Assembly (NCBI RefSeq): GCF_004099695.1
Contig: NZ_SCHL01000004.1
Span: 186,001 to 250,000, forward strand
Reading direction: 5' to 3'
DNA length: 64,000 nt
DNA from: Methanosarcina sp. MSH10X1
GTDB lineage: Archaea > Halobacteriota > Methanosarcinia > Methanosarcinales > Methanosarcinaceae
Made by a program: the position numbers and the translations under genes. This document shows positions 46,192 to 56,670 of this stretch, piece after piece (positions within the stretch are counted from its first letter, which is position 1; each line of letters opens with the position of its first letter). The notes beneath the pieces were generated by a model. That model saw only the letters and a list, made by a program, of their open reading frames with translations, made no database searches and was not told the DNA's origin.

Positions 46192-46534
46192 GATCATCAA
46201 ATCAATGAGTATAACCTAGTGGTTATCATTTTTGCTTTTACGGCTGGGGAGACATAAAAAGTATGCTGTGTTGAACTATACTGTACTAAAATAGTGTGTA
46301 GTTTGTTCAAAATGTAAAGTAAAGGTTTTTTGAAATAAATATGGAGCATAATTATTTATTGAGCTGAGGTTATAAAAACAATTTATATATATAAATTATA
46401 AAGGAAATTCCTATAAAAGGAATTTCAAGCAGGTAAATAAAATATTAAATAAAGAGATAATATTGAGACAAGAAGAATCTGACTTTACACCTGAGACAAG
46501 AAGAATCTGACTTTACACCTGACACGAGAATAAT
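46192..46534. other. Upstream region of the MEDS kinase
   Basis: A/T-rich, with TATATATAAATTATAAAGG near 46385-46403 and a 28-bp tandem repeat (listed). No gene. Confidence 0.5.
46465..46520. repeat. 28-bp perfect tandem duplication
   Basis: GAGACAAGAAGAATCTGACT plus TTACACCT occurs at 46465-46492 and 46493-46520 without mismatch, 14 bases before the kinase ATG. It occupies the leader of the gene. Confidence 0.9.
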
Positions 46535-49018
46535 ATGAGAAGCGGTAGCAGAATTTCTGGTATTGATATTATTGGAAACGTGCCACGGAGGACACACTTT
46601 TGCCAGTTTTACCAGTCAAAAGAAGATTTAGTGGATATACTTATTCCCTACTTCAAGGTAGGATTGGAGAACAAAGAATTTTGCTTATGGGTCTTATCGG
46701 GTCAGTTAGATGAGAAAGGAGCAAAAGAAATCCTGGAAGCAGGCGTTCCCGATGTTAACGCTTATTTTGAGAGCGGGCAAATCGAAATCATTCCATATAC
46801 GTGCTGGCATGTGGAAGAGGATGCTTTAGATTCATGGATTATATTAAACCACCTGATTGAAAAAACCAGCAAGGCTCTCGCTAGTGGATACAATGGTTTG
46901 AGGTATAGTGGAGACGATCTATCTTTTCACGAGAAAATACTCGATTCTGTTATTGACAAATGCCCGGTGACCGCTCTTTGCACTTATCCTATCGACAAGT
47001 GCACCGCAGTTGAGATTTTAGATATTGTTTCAAGTCATCAGCTTGCTTTGATGAAAAAAGAAAATACGTGGGAGATAATAGAGAGTTCCTGCCAGAAGAG
47101 TATTATGGAATGCAAACAGGCTGAGGTTGAGCTGAGCAGGAGTGAGGAGCGATTTCGCGCTCTAGTAACGGCTAGTTCGGAAGTTGTATATCGGGTGAGT
47201 CCGGATTGGAGCGAAATGCATTATCTCTATGGTCGAGGCTTTCTTGCAGATACTGAAAGCCCAAGCCATGCCTGGCTTCAGGAATATATTCCTCCGGAAG
47301 ATCAATTGCATGTAATAGCTGTCATCAACGAAGCCATCCGGATGAAGAGTATTTACGAACTGGAACATAAGGTTCGACTGGCCGACGGCAGCTTGGGATG
47401 GGTTTTTTCACGGGCAGTTCCGATGCTGGATGCAAATGGCGAAATAATTGAGTGGTTTGGTACTGCCAGTGACATTACTGAGCGCAAAAAAGTTGAAGCT
47501 AAACTGAAAGACACACTCGATAATTTAGATAAACTGGTTAAGGAACGTACAGAAGAACTTCAAATGGCTTATGATTCATTGAAAAAGAATGAAAAAATTC
47601 TTGCTGAAGCTCAAGAAATAGCTCATCTTGGAAGCTGGGAACTGGACTTTGAGAGCAACGAATTTCGTTGGTCAAATGAACTTTATCGCATTTTTGGACT
47701 AAAGCCTCAAGAATCAAAAGTAAATTATGATACTTTTTTAAATTACATACATCCAGAGGATCGAAAACACATAGATAATGCCCTTAAAAGGGCATTAAAA
47801 GGAAAGCCCTCTGATATCAATTTCAGGATAACTCTAGCTAATGGAGAAGAGCGCATAGTCTACGCGAAATCTGAAGTTGTTTTCGATGAGAAAAATAATC
47901 CTGTTCGGGTTAGAGGAACAACTCAAGATATTACAGAGCACAGGAAAGCTGAAGAGAAACTTATAGAAAATGAAGAAAAGTACCGAAACATCGTAGAAAC
48001 AGCAAACGAGCTTATACTCACAACTGACAACAAAGCCGTAATCACTTACGTTAACAAAAGAATGGTAGATATGCTCGGATACACTATAGAAGACTCTATA
48101 GGTAGACCAATATGGGACTTCATCAGTGAAGAATGCAAACCTGTTGTCAAAAAGAATCTTGAAAAGAGAAGACAGGGAATAAGTGAGAGCTATGAATTGA
48201 AATTAATACGTAAAGATGGCTCACCCCTCTGGGGTTTTCTGAACGTTAAACCTCTTTTTAATAAGGAAGGCAAATATACGGGTGCTATGAGCATGTTAAC
48301 TGACATTACCAAGCGAAAAGAGGCTGAAGAAACTCTTACTAATACCGAAACTGCCCGTAAAAAGGAAATCCATCACAGAATAAAGAATAACCTTCAGGTA
48401 ATTTCCTCCCTGCTCGACCTTCAGGCTGAACAGTTTAAAAACCGAGCAGATATCAGGGATTCGGAAGTCCTGGAAGCCTTTAGAGAAAGCCAGGACAGAG
48501 TTACATCTATGGCTTTGATACATGAGGAACTTTACAGGGGCGGCGGATTTGAAACACTAAACTTTTCTCCCTATATTCGGGAACTCGCTGATACTCTTTT
48601 CCGGACATACAGGCTTGGGAATACCGATATCAGTTTAAACATGGATATGGAGGAGAACCTTTTACTTGATATGGATACTGCTATTCCTCTGGGGATAATC
48701 ATTAACGAACTTGTTTCCAATTCCCTTAAACATGCATTTCCTGACAGAAGGAAAGGAGAAATTCGAATCAGACTTCACAGGGAAGAATCCACAGAACCTG
48801 AAAGTGAAGATTCCGACAGTATTAGTAGCAATTTCATTTTTACCATTTCCGATAATGGCGTGGGCATTCCTGAAAACCTTGATGTTCAAGATCTTGATAG
48901 TCTTGGCATGCAGCTTGTAATATCCCTAGTGGATCAGTTAGATGGAGAGCTTGAACTGAGAAGGGATAACGGGACGGAATTCGCCATAAGGTTCAGAGTG
49001 ACAGAAAAAAGTGAATAA
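46535..49018 (+). CDS. MEDS-PAS-PAS-PAS histidine kinase (HisKA_2)
   Basis: 827 aa, cytoplasmic. N-terminal MEDS (DcmR-type) sensor: RRTHFCQFYQSKEDLVDILI ... SGQIEIIPYTCWHV... LRYSGDDLSF. Then three PAS domains with PAC segments (about 210-325, 350-470 and 480-605; SDITERKK, QDITEHRK and TDITKRKE). HisKA_2 with EIHHRIKNNLQVISSLLDLQAEQF, and HATPase_c with IINELVSNSLKHAFP and DNGVGIP. MEDS domains occur in methanogens and methylotrophs and are proposed to sense small hydrocarbon derivatives. No response regulator adjacent. The 28-bp tandem repeat lies in the leader. Confidence 0.9.
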   Translation: MRSGSRISGIDIIGNVPRRTHFCQFYQSKEDLVDILIPYFKVGLENKEFCLWVLSGQLDEKGAKEILEAGVPDVNAYFESGQIEIIPYTCWHVEEDALDSWIILNHLIEKTSKALASGYNGLRYSGDDLSFHEKILDSVIDKCPVTALCTYPIDKCTAVEILDIVSSHQLALMKKENTWEIIESSCQKSIMECKQAEVELSRSEERFRALVTASSEVVYRVSPDWSEMHYLYGRGFLADTESPSHAWLQEYIPPEDQLHVIAVINEAIRMKSIYELEHKVRLADGSLGWVFSRAVPMLDANGEIIEWFGTASDITERKKVEAKLKDTLDNLDKLVKERTEELQMAYDSLKKNEKILAEAQEIAHLGSWELDFESNEFRWSNELYRIFGLKPQESKVNYDTFLNYIHPEDRKHIDNALKRALKGKPSDINFRITLANGEERIVYAKSEVVFDEKNNPVRVRGTTQDITEHRKAEEKLIENEEKYRNIVETANELILTTDNKAVITYVNKRMVDMLGYTIEDSIGRPIWDFISEECKPVVKKNLEKRRQGISESYELKLIRKDGSPLWGFLNVKPLFNKEGKYTGAMSMLTDITKRKEAEETLTNTETARKKEIHHRIKNNLQVISSLLDLQAEQFKNRADIRDSEVLEAFRESQDRVTSMALIHEELYRGGGFETLNFSPYIRELADTLFRTYRLGNTDISLNMDMEENLLLDMDTAIPLGIIINELVSNSLKHAFPDRRKGEIRIRLHREESTEPESEDSDSISSNFIFTISDNGVGIPENLDVQDLDSLGMQLVISLVDQLDGELELRRDNGTEFAIRFRVTEKSE

Positions 49019-49122
49019 ATTGTTGCCTTTTCTAAATTTTCCCAGAAACCTGAGCCATTGTAAATAAACAGCATTTAGCTGCTTAATCTCTGTCAAATTA
49101 GACTTTGGATTGAGAACCGGTT

Positions 49123-49794
49123 TTACCTGATCTCCTCCGCCGCCTGCCTGGCACGCCCGAAAACTATCCCCAGCACTAGAAACAAAACAATAGAGACCCC
49201 GGCATAGCCCAGGATTCCAATATTCCGGAGGTTCATATTTGCCAGCGGCACCCCGATTAACCCTGCGAGGCTCAGTACACCGCTGAGAATCATGAGAATC
49301 CGAACAATTTTCTCCAGCCTGCCAATTTTGAATACCGGGGCGGCAAAGAGCATTGAGAGGGCAAAGAAAAAATCCCAGGCAAGTATGTCCAGAGTATATA
49401 CTACGGACAGCCACCTGAAGGAAAAGAATAACGAACCCCAGGGGAATCCCGCAGCCTCGACCTGGCGGCTCACAGTAAGGATAACAAAGTGGACACTACA
49501 GGTAATACCTGCCATAATGGTCATAAATGCAAGCGAAGCCAGACTGTATATTTTGGTATCGGGAGAAGCATAAGCGTGGACTGCGACCATAACAATGACC
49601 ATCAAGGGCGCTGTCACAATGATAAGCAACTCCAGTATGGAGAAGTAAGGATCACCGATCGGGTCCGAAGGCGATCTTAGCGAGAGAAATCCAAAAACCA
49701 GCGTAATCCCGTATGTTAACAGGAGGGAGGACGCAGCAAAAGATGCAATTCTTCCTATTGTTCGATGCTGTCCTGTGAAACCTTCGTGTAGCAT
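49123..49794 (-). CDS. Integral membrane protein of unknown function
   Basis: 223 aa with six or seven hydrophobic segments (for instance IASFAASSLLLTYGITLVFGF, LLIIVTAPLMVIVMVAV, SIVLFLVLGIVFG). No family recognised. ATG 49794 follows GGAAGGAG at six bases; the preceding in-frame TTG is not needed. It converges with the MEDS kinase gene. Confidence 0.7.
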   Translation of the reverse strand: MLHEGFTGQHRTIGRIASFAASSLLLTYGITLVFGFLSLRSPSDPIGDPYFSILELLIIVTAPLMVIVMVAVHAYASPDTKIYSLASLAFMTIMAGITCSVHFVILTVSRQVEAAGFPWGSLFFSFRWLSVVYTLDILAWDFFFALSMLFAAPVFKIGRLEKIVRILMILSGVLSLAGLIGVPLANMNLRNIGILGYAGVSIVLFLVLGIVFGRARQAAEEIR

Positions 49795-50327
49795 GATCAA
49801 CTCCTTCCATTACTGGTTACTCACCACGGTTTATCAACCGTGTAAGTTATCCCCTGAAGTTTACCGGTCCTAAAATACCATGTTAATAATGAGGTTGTCG
49901 ATTTTTAATTCATGTATAGAGATAGAGATCAATTAAACCGCTAGCACACATACTCATATTTCACCACTATTATTATTTCAATCCCGAAATTCGGCAAAGC
50001 AGAGCCCGCACGTTGCATAATTCTTAAGTCCCTACTTCCTGTAATAAAAGGCAGGTTGCCACAGCTACACCTGAGTTTAACTTCGGCTCATCCTGAAACT
50101 CAAAATTTGTTTCTTGAACCTTACATCCCGCATAATCGAGTAAGTCCTGAGAATGAAACAATTACGGGAAGTTTATGAGCAAAAGTGGAATAGCTTTCAG
50201 GATAAGCTCATTTACTAAGAACAAACAAGATTAAAAAATTGTATACTTTTGAAGGGAAAAGTAAGATAAAGTTCTTCGTTCTATATCAACTATCGAACAC
50301 CTTCTTTTCAGATCACGCTGTCTGGGT
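49795..50327. other. Intergenic region
   Basis: 533 bases, A/T-rich. No gene, RNA or repeat identified; the 62-codon frame at 50239 overlaps the next gene and is not supported. Confidence 0.45.
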
Positions 50328-50747
50328 TTATTCATTGTACAGGAGGCCTTCATTACCGCTAAATTTTGGTGCACGTAAACTAGTTTCCGTTATCATCAAC
50401 TTCACATCTTTAAACGTTTCAGAGTAATCCGGATTCACACCTTCGATAACGCTATCTCCACGGATTTTTGCAACTGTTTTTATTCCACAGTTAATACTAT
50501 CTTTTAAAACATTGTGAGTATAGTAGACACATGTTTTTCGGGTGCCGCTGTCTATTTCTCTTGTTGGCTCGAATCCAAAATGTTCTCTAATAACATCATC
50601 GGTTACAGGATATTGTTTTCTGGATAAGCTCTCAAGCTCTACAATAAGCGTATGTAACATCTTGTCATCCGGGGTTTCTTCGATCTTTTCAACTACCATT
50701 TTTAATTTTGTCAAATTAGCTTTTTTCGTTTCTTCACTAGTTGGCAT
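50328..50747 (-). CDS. Hypothetical protein, 139 aa
   Basis: No family recognised. N-terminal half is helical and charged (MVVEKIEETPDDKMLHTLIVEL), C-terminal half beta-rich with the Cys pair CVYYTHNVLKDSINCG. Soluble. The start MPTSEE lies after A/T-rich DNA and GGAGATAATTTGCTA, a fair ribosome-binding site. Stands alone. Confidence 0.6.
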   Translation of the reverse strand: MPTSEETKKANLTKLKMVVEKIEETPDDKMLHTLIVELESLSRKQYPVTDDVIREHFGFEPTREIDSGTRKTCVYYTHNVLKDSINCGIKTVAKIRGDSVIEGVNPDYSETFKDVKLMITETSLRAPKFSGNEGLLYNE

Positions 50748-51085
50748 AGCAAATTATCTCCTGTAAAGATTTTCTAGCACAGTTATAGGAGCTCGACGTA
50801 CATTGCTTTTTTAAAAGAAGATAATTCAGGACTTTTAAACGTAATCTTTTTCAGCATTAATAATATCTCTAATATCCATAATTAATTAAGCCACTAACAG
50901 GTATAAATAAATTAGTGCGTTAGGCACAGGAAGCATCATCAAGAGATCTATTTATTTCCTGAAAACCAATCTTTTTATAAAGATCTCTTCTGTCAATTCT
51001 CCAGATTAGCAGCTTCAGGATGTGAATTTTAATACGAATGGATTACCCGGCTATCTATTTGACAATTTAATTTTCAGTTTAGCAT
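50748..51085. other. Intergenic region
   Basis: 338 bases; promoter of the hypothetical gene at its left, then A/T-rich spacer after the amidohydrolase stop. No gene seen. Confidence 0.45.
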
Positions 51086-52249
51086 TTATTTCTCTGTCTT
51101 ATAAGCGACTTCACCATCTACGAAAACTATTTGAGGTATTGAAAATGTGTCAAATGGATGCCCGTTCATAATAACGATATCAGCATCCTTCCCCTTTTCA
51201 ATACTGCCAACCCTGTCATCTATGCCCAGTATTTTAGCGGGATTTATTGTTATTGCTTTGAGAGCTTCATACTCGTCCATTCCGTCTTTAACTGACAACG
51301 CCGCACACAGAACAAGATACTGAATTGGAATTACAGGGTGATCAGTCATAATTGCAACCATTATGCCATTCTTTGATAATAACCCCGGATTTTTAAAACT
51401 TAAGTTTTTAAGCTCTATCTTTGTCCTTCCAGCGAGATTGGGCCCAACTATGCATGGATATTTTTCTTTTTTAAGTTCATCAAGTATTAAGTATCCGTCA
51501 GTTACATGCTCCAGTGTAAGCTTCAGGTTGAACTCTCTGGCGATTCTAATTGCGGTATATATATCATCAGCCCGGTGTGCATGAGCTTTTAATGGAATCT
51601 CACCTTTCAGGACAGGAATAAGGCTTTCAAACTTTATGTTGTACTCGGGTCCGTCTTCATTCTTTGCAGCAGACTTCTCTTTTTTAGACAGGTATTCAGC
51701 GGTCTTAAAAAGGACCTCTCTTAACATAGCTGCTGTTGCTATCCGGGTTGCTGGAGTTTTATTTTTCTCTTTATAAACTCTTTTAGGGTTTTCCCCAAAA
51801 GCAACTTTCATTGCAACAGGTGCTTTGATTATCATATTGTCTATTCTTGTACCATAGGTTTTTATTGCAGCAAACTGTCCGCCAATAACATTAGCACTGC
51901 CAGGACCTGTTGCTGTTGCGGTAATCCCGGAACTTAAGGCTTCGGTGAAGCTAATATCACAGGGATTTATTCCATCTATTGCTCTGAGGTGTGGTGTAAC
52001 AGGATCAGTATCTTCGTTAGCGTCTGCTCCTTCAAAGCCCATAGAATCCTCAAAAATTCCGATATGTGAGTGCGCATCTATAAAGCCAGGGAAAACAAGT
52101 TTGCCACTTGCATCGATTATATCGTCTGCTTCTGCATTTATTGTGCCTATTTCTATTATCTTATTATCCAGTATCAGTATGTCTGCATTTTCTAAAATTC
52201 CAGCCTCAGACATTGTATAGATTTTTGCATTTTTAATTATTCTTTTCAT
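51086..52249 (-). CDS. Imidazolonepropionase-like amidohydrolase
   Basis: 387 aa. GFIDAHSHIGIFED holds the metal HxH; HAHRADDI, LEHVTDGYL and DHPVIP supply the later histidines and the Asp. It is a COG1228-type member of the amidohydrolase superfamily, acting on a cyclic amide or a peptide-like substrate. GAGGATATTT precedes the ATG. The conserved AITINPAKILGIDDRVGSIEKGKDADIVI end segment is intact. Its substrate is unknown; no pathway neighbours. Confidence 0.85.
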   Translation of the reverse strand: MKRIIKNAKIYTMSEAGILENADILILDNKIIEIGTINAEADDIIDASGKLVFPGFIDAHSHIGIFEDSMGFEGADANEDTDPVTPHLRAIDGINPCDISFTEALSSGITATATGPGSANVIGGQFAAIKTYGTRIDNMIIKAPVAMKVAFGENPKRVYKEKNKTPATRIATAAMLREVLFKTAEYLSKKEKSAAKNEDGPEYNIKFESLIPVLKGEIPLKAHAHRADDIYTAIRIAREFNLKLTLEHVTDGYLILDELKKEKYPCIVGPNLAGRTKIELKNLSFKNPGLLSKNGIMVAIMTDHPVIPIQYLVLCAALSVKDGMDEYEALKAITINPAKILGIDDRVGSIEKGKDADIVIMNGHPFDTFSIPQIVFVDGEVAYKTEK

Positions 52250-52828
52250 AAATATCCTCTTTCTGTAATTATATTATTTATACTGGCCTATATATAAGAG
52301 GCAATATAATTTTCTCGTAATATCAAAATAAAACTCTTTAAAAAAGGAGTTAGTAAGCCGTTTGAGAGAACCTTAGAAATTAGATAGTAGAAGTTTTGAA
52401 TCTTTATCATACGAACTTGCTATAAGATAAACGTTCAATAGAGAACTCAAGAATTAATTTTATTTTTCTGAAAATTAGTTATACAAAAAATTCTAAAAAA
52501 GCAGCCTTATTTTTTAGATAATATCCGTGAACATCATTTTCTTCTTAACTTTTTCCTCGTCCCAATAGATTCCCGGCGACTTAATTGAGCAAATCTATAA
52601 ATATTTTCTAGAGCTAAATTTAGTAAACTATTAAAAATATTATCTAATGATGGGTGCTCATAATGTAAGCAGAAAGTCAGATTAAAAATTGGTTCACGAA
52701 TTTTTTACTTTTTTCCTTTAACCATTGCAGGTACCTGTGAACCTTGAGCAGGTTTATAAAAGCGATTATATTCTTGACCATGTTCCAAACAGGATATGGA
52801 ACGTGTTTTAGCCTAAAGGAGCCAGAGA
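52250..52828. other. Divergent intergenic region
   Basis: 579 bases of A/T-rich DNA with no gene. AAAGGAGCCAGAGA before 52829 is the ribosome-binding site of the surface protein. Confidence 0.45.
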
Positions 52829-54493
52829 ATGGATAAAAATAAAGAAACGAAGGCGATATCCCAATTTGCCGGGTTATTACTCTGTATATTATTAATTCAG
52901 AGTGCGGTTGCAGCAGAAAATCAAAACCAGTTCACTATGGTTTTCATCAATAATTCAACGTCTGAGAATGCAACAATTGGGAATTCGACTATGGAAAACG
53001 CATCAACTGAAAATCCAATATTTGAAAATTCAACTATTCCAAATTATATATATCCTTCTTACTATTACACAGGTTTAAATGCGGGAAGTAGCACCGCGTT
53101 CACTGTGAGTTTTAATAATAATGGTAATGAAAGTCTAGTTTTAACGCCAAGTGTCATAGCTACAAATGAGACTAACAGCCTGAATGAAAGCTGGATTATT
53201 ATATCACCAGCAAATGCAACGGTAGCTCCGCATTCAGTACAATATTTTACAATTGAAGAAAATGTTCCCTGGGATGCAGCGGGCGGAGATTATACAAACA
53301 AAATAGCTTTCACCGATGATATTGAGCCTTATACAGAAGTGTACTACGATGATATCCAATATGTTAATCAAATGTACCTGCATACGTATGTCCATGCTCA
53401 TCCAAGGATAGAGCTTCAGACAAGTTATATTTCGGACACTCTTGATGCAGGTACAGAAAATGAATACAGGATAAAAATAAAAAATGTAGCACCAAGAGAT
53501 CTTACAATTAATCCAACACTGAGTACATCCTCTAATGAATATTATCCAGATTTCGAACAGGCATTTGATAACGATGCAATCGAAATCTCTGCACCTTCAA
53601 CTATAAAGGCAGGCGAAATCGAGAATATGACCATACGGGTCAATGTACCTGAAAACGCAACAGGAACTTACAGAAGGTACATCTACATGAATGTTAGTGG
53701 GAAAGGTAATGATTCGTCCATCCCCCAATTGGACCTGAACTTCAGAATCTGGAAACCACCAGCTCCTTTCGTGAAAACTTTTTACACTTCTACCGATACT
53801 CCGATAACGATCGAAGTTTCGGGTAATATGTATAGCTCCGAGACAGGATACCGTGTTTCACAAAAAAAGGATAAAATGCCATTTGAACTGGGACTGACAT
53901 GTAACTCTATCCCTGTTAACATGACTTTTGTGGAGTCTGTTGAGAGTGGCGGTGCCGATATTGAAGACTATTACTACTATTATTATTCAACTTGGGCAGA
54001 TGAATATCAAAGAGATTATCGGAACATCAATGATCATTACGTAGCAACATACAAAGCACCCGGAGAAGTAGGGGAGTGGCAGCTTACAATTCTTCCGAAA
54101 GGTGTCAGGAACTTCCAATATTTGATAAAGATAAAAGAAAATAATCGAGAAGAAATATGGAATGTAACTGGCGAAAATATTGATTCTGGAGACTCATCTA
54201 CAGGGAATGTAATCAATGAGAATGCCTCAACAATATCTACAGAAATGCCGGTTGCAGACTTCAACAGCAACGTTACTCATGGTTATTCTCCTCTTTCTGT
54301 GCAGTTTACAGATCTATCAGAAAATGCTACAGAATTCTGCTGGGATTTTGGAGACAATACATATTCGAGGGACAGGAACCCTGTACACATCTATAACGAA
54401 AAAGGGAAGTATCCCGTCAGCTTGACAGTAAAAAATGAAAAAGGAATAGATACAGAAGAAAAGAGCAAGTATATTTGGGTGTCAAGAAAATGA
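52829..54493 (+). CDS. Secreted surface protein with C-terminal PKD domain
   Basis: 554 aa. Signal peptide (QFAGLLLCILLIQSAVAA) then an Asn/Ser/Thr-rich stretch (residues about 35-75: NSTSENATIGNSTMEN and similar) full of N-glycosylation sequons. The central 380 residues hold two to three immunoglobulin-like beta domains (NEYRIKIKNVAPRDLTINPT). The last 85 are PKD (GYSPLSVQFTDLSENATEFCWDFGDNTYS). No C-terminal membrane anchor. GGAG precedes the ATG. Likely an S-layer-associated or secreted protein. Confidence 0.82.
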   Translation: MDKNKETKAISQFAGLLLCILLIQSAVAAENQNQFTMVFINNSTSENATIGNSTMENASTENPIFENSTIPNYIYPSYYYTGLNAGSSTAFTVSFNNNGNESLVLTPSVIATNETNSLNESWIIISPANATVAPHSVQYFTIEENVPWDAAGGDYTNKIAFTDDIEPYTEVYYDDIQYVNQMYLHTYVHAHPRIELQTSYISDTLDAGTENEYRIKIKNVAPRDLTINPTLSTSSNEYYPDFEQAFDNDAIEISAPSTIKAGEIENMTIRVNVPENATGTYRRYIYMNVSGKGNDSSIPQLDLNFRIWKPPAPFVKTFYTSTDTPITIEVSGNMYSSETGYRVSQKKDKMPFELGLTCNSIPVNMTFVESVESGGADIEDYYYYYYSTWADEYQRDYRNINDHYVATYKAPGEVGEWQLTILPKGVRNFQYLIKIKENNREEIWNVTGENIDSGDSSTGNVINENASTISTEMPVADFNSNVTHGYSPLSVQFTDLSENATEFCWDFGDNTYSRDRNPVHIYNEKGKYPVSLTVKNEKGIDTEEKSKYIWVSRK

Positions 54494-54698
54494 GTATTTA
54501 AGTAAAAGTAACAAAAAGGAGGCTAAGTTAGCTCCTTTTACTCTTTTTTTCCTGCTATTGGGCCTATCCCGAAATCAATATCGAAATTAAGAATTGATTT
54601 TATTATGTTTAATTGTAATATTTAAGGACAAAATAAGTGTTAGGAAAATAGGAAAAATCAATGCAAGTATCTAATACCTTTCACGCATTAATATATTT

Positions 54699-56000
54699 AT
54701 GAAACCTTCACAGCTGACTGCCGCAATCTTCTGCCTTGCCCTGGCACTCTTTGCAGCTGGATGTACGGATCCAGAAGGAACTTCTATTGAAACAACTTCG
54801 GAACAAACGACCCCTATAACAACTACTCAAAATACCGTCACTGAATCAGGCCAGAGCCTTACCGTTCATTTTCTGGATATTGGTCAAGGGGACTCAATCC
54901 TCCTTGAAATTGATGGAAAAGCCATGTTAGTTGACTCAGGGGAGCGTGACCGGGGAAAGGTTGTCGCAGCTTACTTGCAGGACCGGGGAATTTCAACACT
55001 GGATTATGTAGTTGCAACCCATCCACATTCTGATCATATCGGCGGTATGAACGATATTCTTAACAACTTCCAGATAGAACATTTTGTTGACAGTGGATTT
55101 CCCCATACCTCCAAAACTTATGAGAATATGCTGACCACTATTGATACGAAGAATATTCCTTTTGAAGTAGTCCAGGCTGGTCATAAAATTGATTTTGACC
55201 CTGCTGTTGACATTGAAGTGCTGAATCCTGCAAGCACATACTCCGACGAACTGAATGAAAACTCCGTGGTTCTTAAAGTAACGTATGGCGAAACTTCCTT
55301 TTTGCTCATGGGAGATGCAGGTCTGGAATCAGAAGAAAGCATAATGAAAGCCGGATACGATGTGGATTCTGATATCCTTAAGGTCGGACATCATGCAAGC
55401 AGATCCGGCAGCGGAGGAGCCTTTATTTCAGCTGTAAGTCCTGAAGTAAGTGTTATCGAAGTTGGAGCAGGAAATGATTATGGGCATCCCCATACCGAAG
55501 TTCTTGAAAGATTACAGAAAGCTTCAACAGTATATAGAACGGATCTGGATGGCACAGTTACAGTTACAACAGACGGATCAACTTACAGTATAACGACTGA
55601 AAAAACCGGAACTATCTCCAGTGGAAATGGGGCTTACCCCTCTACGGATTCAACAACTGAAGAACAAGCCGAAGAATACGCAGATTCAAGCTCTACCGGA
55701 TCAACCGTGTATGTGAGCGACCTGAATATTCAGGATGAATGGGTTCGGATATCAAACACAGGGTCTTCCCCGGTTTCCCTGAAAGGCTGGAAAATTGAAG
55801 ACGAAGGCAGTAAACATACCTATACTTTTCAGCCCTACACCCTGAATTCAGGAACCACCGTAACTGTATATACCGGAAAGGGCACAAACTCAGCTAGTGA
55901 GCTTTACTGGCAATCAGACAACCCTGTATGGAACAACGATGGTGACACAGCATATCTCTACGATAATAGTGGAAAGCTGATCTCAGAACTGGAGAGCTGA
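54699..56000 (+). CDS. ComEC-like metallo-beta-lactamase lipoprotein with lamin-tail domain
   Basis: 433 aa. Lipobox at the signal peptide end (LALALFAAGC). Residues 50-300 form an MBL-fold hydrolase of the ComEC/Rec2 C-terminal type: VHFLDIGQGDSILLEI, THPHSDHIGGM, LMGDAG and VGHHASRSGSGG. C-terminal 105 residues are a lamin-tail (LTD) domain (WVRISNTGSSPVSLKGWKIED). Such MBL proteins act on nucleic acid; here it would be surface-anchored, with LTD possibly binding substrate or wall. Followed at 2 bases by DUF3006, a common pair. The ATG at 54699 is preceded by a TATA-like ATTAATATATTT. Confidence 0.88.
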   Translation: MKPSQLTAAIFCLALALFAAGCTDPEGTSIETTSEQTTPITTTQNTVTESGQSLTVHFLDIGQGDSILLEIDGKAMLVDSGERDRGKVVAAYLQDRGISTLDYVVATHPHSDHIGGMNDILNNFQIEHFVDSGFPHTSKTYENMLTTIDTKNIPFEVVQAGHKIDFDPAVDIEVLNPASTYSDELNENSVVLKVTYGETSFLLMGDAGLESEESIMKAGYDVDSDILKVGHHASRSGSGGAFISAVSPEVSVIEVGAGNDYGHPHTEVLERLQKASTVYRTDLDGTVTVTTDGSTYSITTEKTGTISSGNGAYPSTDSTTEEQAEEYADSSSTGSTVYVSDLNIQDEWVRISNTGSSPVSLKGWKIEDEGSKHTYTFQPYTLNSGTTVTVYTGKGTNSASELYWQSDNPVWNNDGDTAYLYDNSGKLISELES

Positions 56001-56002
56001 AG

Positions 56003-56251
56003 ATGGAGAAGTTAAGAGAGAGTATCAAAGTTACTCTTGACCGCATAGAAGAAGGCATTGCAGTGTTGCTTATACGGGATGACGAGTCAATAAAAATCAA
56101 TATCCCTCTTTTTTTGTTGCCTGCTGAAAGTAAGGAAGGTGATATTCTGGATATTACCATAACCAGAAATGTGCAGGAAACTGAGGAAGCGAAGGAAAGA
56201 GTATCGAGCATTCTTGAGAAGCTTAAGAATAAGAATCAAGGAATGGAGTGA
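56003..56251 (+). CDS. DUF3006 domain protein
   Basis: 82 aa. DRIEEGIAVLLIRDDE and the following short beta strands ending LLPAESKEGDILDITITRN match DUF3006. Small, with a charged helical tail. It starts two bases after the MBL lipoprotein stop, so the two are co-translated; in bacteria DUF3006 proteins also sit next to MBL-fold genes. A modulatory role is inferred. Confidence 0.8.
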   Translation: MEKLRESIKVTLDRIEEGIAVLLIRDDESIKINIPLFLLPAESKEGDILDITITRNVQETEEAKERVSSILEKLKNKNQGME

Positions 56252-56384
56252 AGGCAGGAAAGATAAATAGTGCTTGCTCTTTTTTAGCGAACTTGTTAAA
56301 GAACCATTTGAGATGAATACTTTCACACAACTCGGATATGCCTTTTAAATATTGCATGAGTGATGATTTTTGAGGCTGGTTAAA

Positions 56385-56576
56385 ATGGATACATCAGAAA
56401 AATGTATCAAAATGTGTGAATTGGCGAAGGAAATTCAAAGAAAATGGGTTTTCCGTCCAAGCGATTTTGTTTATGATCCTGCTTCTGAAGAAGTAGAGGT
56501 TTCACTTCATCCCGGAAATAATTTAATTAATTGTAACGGCAAACTCATTAATGTGTGGAAATCAAAGGAGTTTTAG
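56385..56576 (+). CDS. Small hypothetical protein, 63 aa
   Basis: Begins MDTSEKCIKMCELAKEIQRK and ends with beta-like KLINVWKSKEF. GAGG lies nine bases before ATG 56385; an in-frame TTG at 56370 is the alternative. No recognised family. A C-x3-C helix at the N terminus is the only feature. It converges with the ABC operon. Confidence 0.55.
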   Translation: MDTSEKCIKMCELAKEIQRKWVFRPSDFVYDPASEEVEVSLHPGNNLINCNGKLINVWKSKEF

Positions 56577-56670
56577 AGTAAGAATGTTGAGATTAATAGA
56601 TGAGTTTTATTGGTTATAATTTTTTTTGTTTTTAACATAAATTTACGTTGCTGTTATAATTAAGAGAATT

